From positions 1 to 7,197 of the forward strand of contig JBKHHU010000176.1 in NCBI GenBank assembly GCA_046539045.1: 7,197 nucleotides of DNA, in the 5' to 3' direction. Both the position numbers and the translations under genes were made by a program. The notes beneath the pieces were generated by a model that searched no databases, was not told where the DNA came from, and was given only the letters and a program-made list of their open reading frames with translations. Each line of letters opens with the position of its first letter. Positions within the stretch are counted from its first letter, which is position 1. Shown piece after piece: positions 6,520-7,197 of this stretch. Source of the stretch: JBKHHU01 sp046539045 (GTDB taxonomy: Bacteria > Planctomycetota > Phycisphaerae > SM23-33).

Positions 6520-6678
6520 GTGTGCGCCCAGCTGTTGATTCACACACACAGGCAACAGAGAAACACACGGGTTTGTGCTGGTGATAGATCGGGCGCCCCC
6601 ACCAGTAGCCCCCCGCCGGGAGCCCGCGACGGTAGTCGCGTACTTGATGTGATCAACGGGACACAACGGCCGTGGCCT
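6520..6678. other. Spacer between the tRNA terminator and the REP-like pair; no gene seen
   Basis: No coding frame with a start, ribosome binding site and family signature was found. Small palindromes are visible: CTGTTG / CAACAG (6532-6537 and 6553-6558) around a CA-rich loop, CGCGAC-GGTA-GTCGCG (6625-6640), and TTGAT-GTG-ATCAA (6644-6656). They may be debris of mobile elements, but none has a recognised identity. Confidence 0.4.
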
Positions 6679-6713
6679 GGTAGGGAGCGTAGCGTTTTCT
6701 GCTACGCACGCTG
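6679..6713 (+). repeat. REP-like palindrome, copy 1
   Basis: The element begins with GGTAGGG and ends with CGCACGCTG. Its core is a hairpin, GCGTAGC (6687-6693) with GCTACGC (6701-6707), around a T-rich 7-nt loop. The GTAG at its 5' foot is the tetranucleotide typical of REP sequences acted on by RAYT transposases (family knowledge; no RAYT gene is in this window). Confidence 0.7.
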
Positions 6714-6765
6714 GCCGACGATGCACACCGAGCGCGCCCGCCCCGCGAACCCGGGCACCGCGCGG

Positions 6766-6797
6766 CAGCGTGCGGAAGCGAGCTTCCGCACCCTACC
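6766..6797 (-). repeat. REP-like palindrome, copy 2, inverted
   Basis: Read on the minus strand, this element also begins GGTAGGG and ends CGCACGCTG, the same 7-nt and 9-nt ends as copy 1. Its core is a hairpin, GTGCGGAAG (6770-6778) with CTTCCGCAC (6783-6791), around CGAG. The stem differs from copy 1 on both sides in a way that keeps the pairing, as expected for a folded element under selection. Confidence 0.7.
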
Positions 6798-6798
6798 C

Positions 6799-7068
6799 AA
6801 ACTGGTGTACAATCTGGTCCGGGCCGTGACGGTCGATGCCGCCCGGCGGCAAGGCGTAGCCGTCGGCCGGATCAGCTTCGTCGATGCGCTGCGGTGGCTG
6901 CGGCGATGGCGTCCGGGCAGGGAACTGATAGACCTGATCGTGAATCCCGACCGTCCCGGCCGGCTCGAACCAAGAGTCCTAAAACGCCGCCCGAAACAAT
7001 ACAGCCGCATGACCCACCCACGAGATGAACTACGTAAAGCCTTGCTAAACCAACAAGATGCCGCTTAA
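6799..7068 (+). pseudogene. IS4-like transposase, C-terminal remnant
   Basis: The last 89 codons of a DDE transposase remain, ending at a TAA (7066-7068). Recognisable blocks are LVYNLVRAVTVDAARRQGV (residues 2-20 of the remnant), the RISFVDALRWL helix (24-34), LIVNPDRPGRLEPRVLKRRP (46-65), then KQY.RMTHPR and ELRKALL. This is the tail seen after the last catalytic region in IS4-type transposases. The catalytic D, D and E residues and the YREK region are missing, so it cannot be active. The open frame continues upstream only through the REP-like repeat and into the tRNA, with no transposase-like sequence there, so the gene was cut at about 6798. An inverted repeat ATGCCG / CGGCAT (7058-7063 and 7074-7079) straddles the stop codon. 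Confidence 0.8.
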
Positions 7069-7197
7069 CTTAACGGCATTCTAGCCTGTCCCCGTTTACG
7101 CCCCACACCAAGCGTGTATCATTTGGGTGTCGCGTAATTGTTCCATTGAGCTTGTCCCCAAAAACTGGGCGCGGGTGTAAGGTGGAATCGTCTTCGG
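7069..7197. other. Sequence after the transposase remnant; no gene seen
   Basis: No coding frame or RNA gene is supported. AGCCTGTCCCC (7083-7093) and AGCTTGTCCCC (7149-7159) are near-identical direct repeats 66 nt apart. One of them may belong to the former right end of the transposon, but no matching left end remains in the window. Confidence 0.35.

Larger units (their letters stand above)
6679..6797. mobile_element. REPIN/BIME-like doublet of two inverted REP copies
   Basis: Two related palindromes in opposite orientation, with their GTAG feet on the outside, enclose 52 nt. The 119-nt unit has the size and layout of a REPIN or BIME, a non-autonomous element mobilised by a RAYT transposase. 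The assignment depends on layout and the GTAG foot only. A structured RNA or an IS end would be alternatives. Confidence 0.5.

Noticed and set aside
676..6550. Shared TGATTCACACACA at 676-688 and 6536-6548
   Set aside because: A 13-nt, CA-rich match can arise by chance in a window of this size, and the flanks do not agree.
6433..6798. N-terminal extension of the transposase frame back to 6433
   Set aside because: It would start inside the tRNA and run through its terminator and the REP-like repeats. The frame is open by chance and has no transposase-like residues.

Overview
The window looks like a chromosomal segment of a GC-rich bacterium, most likely a planctomycete. This lineage call is an inference. 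It rests on the style of the large SurA/PpiD-like protein and on the C-terminal transposase remnant (its wording resembles IS4-type elements I associate with that phylum). No rRNA or other decisive marker is present. Most genes are clearly GC-rich. The left edge (1-363) is near 47% GC by hand count and stands out.

Layout from left to right. (1) 1-363, minus: the first 121 codons of an AAA/SMC-type ATPase, cut by the window edge. (2) 364-746: an intergenic stretch with no supported gene and one folded inverted-repeat structure. (3) 747-2828, minus: an RNA-repair pair, archease first and then the RNA ligase rtcB, separated by 204 nt that hold two strong hairpins. (4) 2889-3737, plus: nfo, endonuclease IV, divergent from archease with only 60 nt between the start codons. 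(5) 3738-4102: an intergenic region with a weak promoter candidate built around a perfect inverted repeat. (6) 4103-6286, plus: a 727-residue membrane-anchored SurA/PpiD-like protein with no recognisable catalytic PPIase domain and an STN-like segment in the middle. (7) 6327-6519, plus: a complete tRNA-Phe(GAA) unit with promoter and a perfect intrinsic terminator. (8) 6679-7068: two inverted copies of a GTAG-type REP-like palindrome, directly followed by an 89-codon C-terminal remnant of an IS4-like transposase. (9) 7069-7197: no gene seen.

Functionally the window combines RNA repair (RtcB with its activator archease), DNA base-excision repair (Nfo), envelope protein folding (the SurA/PpiD-like protein) and a tRNA gene. 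I see no operon joining these beyond the archease-rtcB pair. I do not see a convincing new multi-gene system. The items most worth following up are the REP doublet abutting the transposase fragment, the unusual domain make-up of the SurA-like protein, and the low-GC ATPase running off the left edge.
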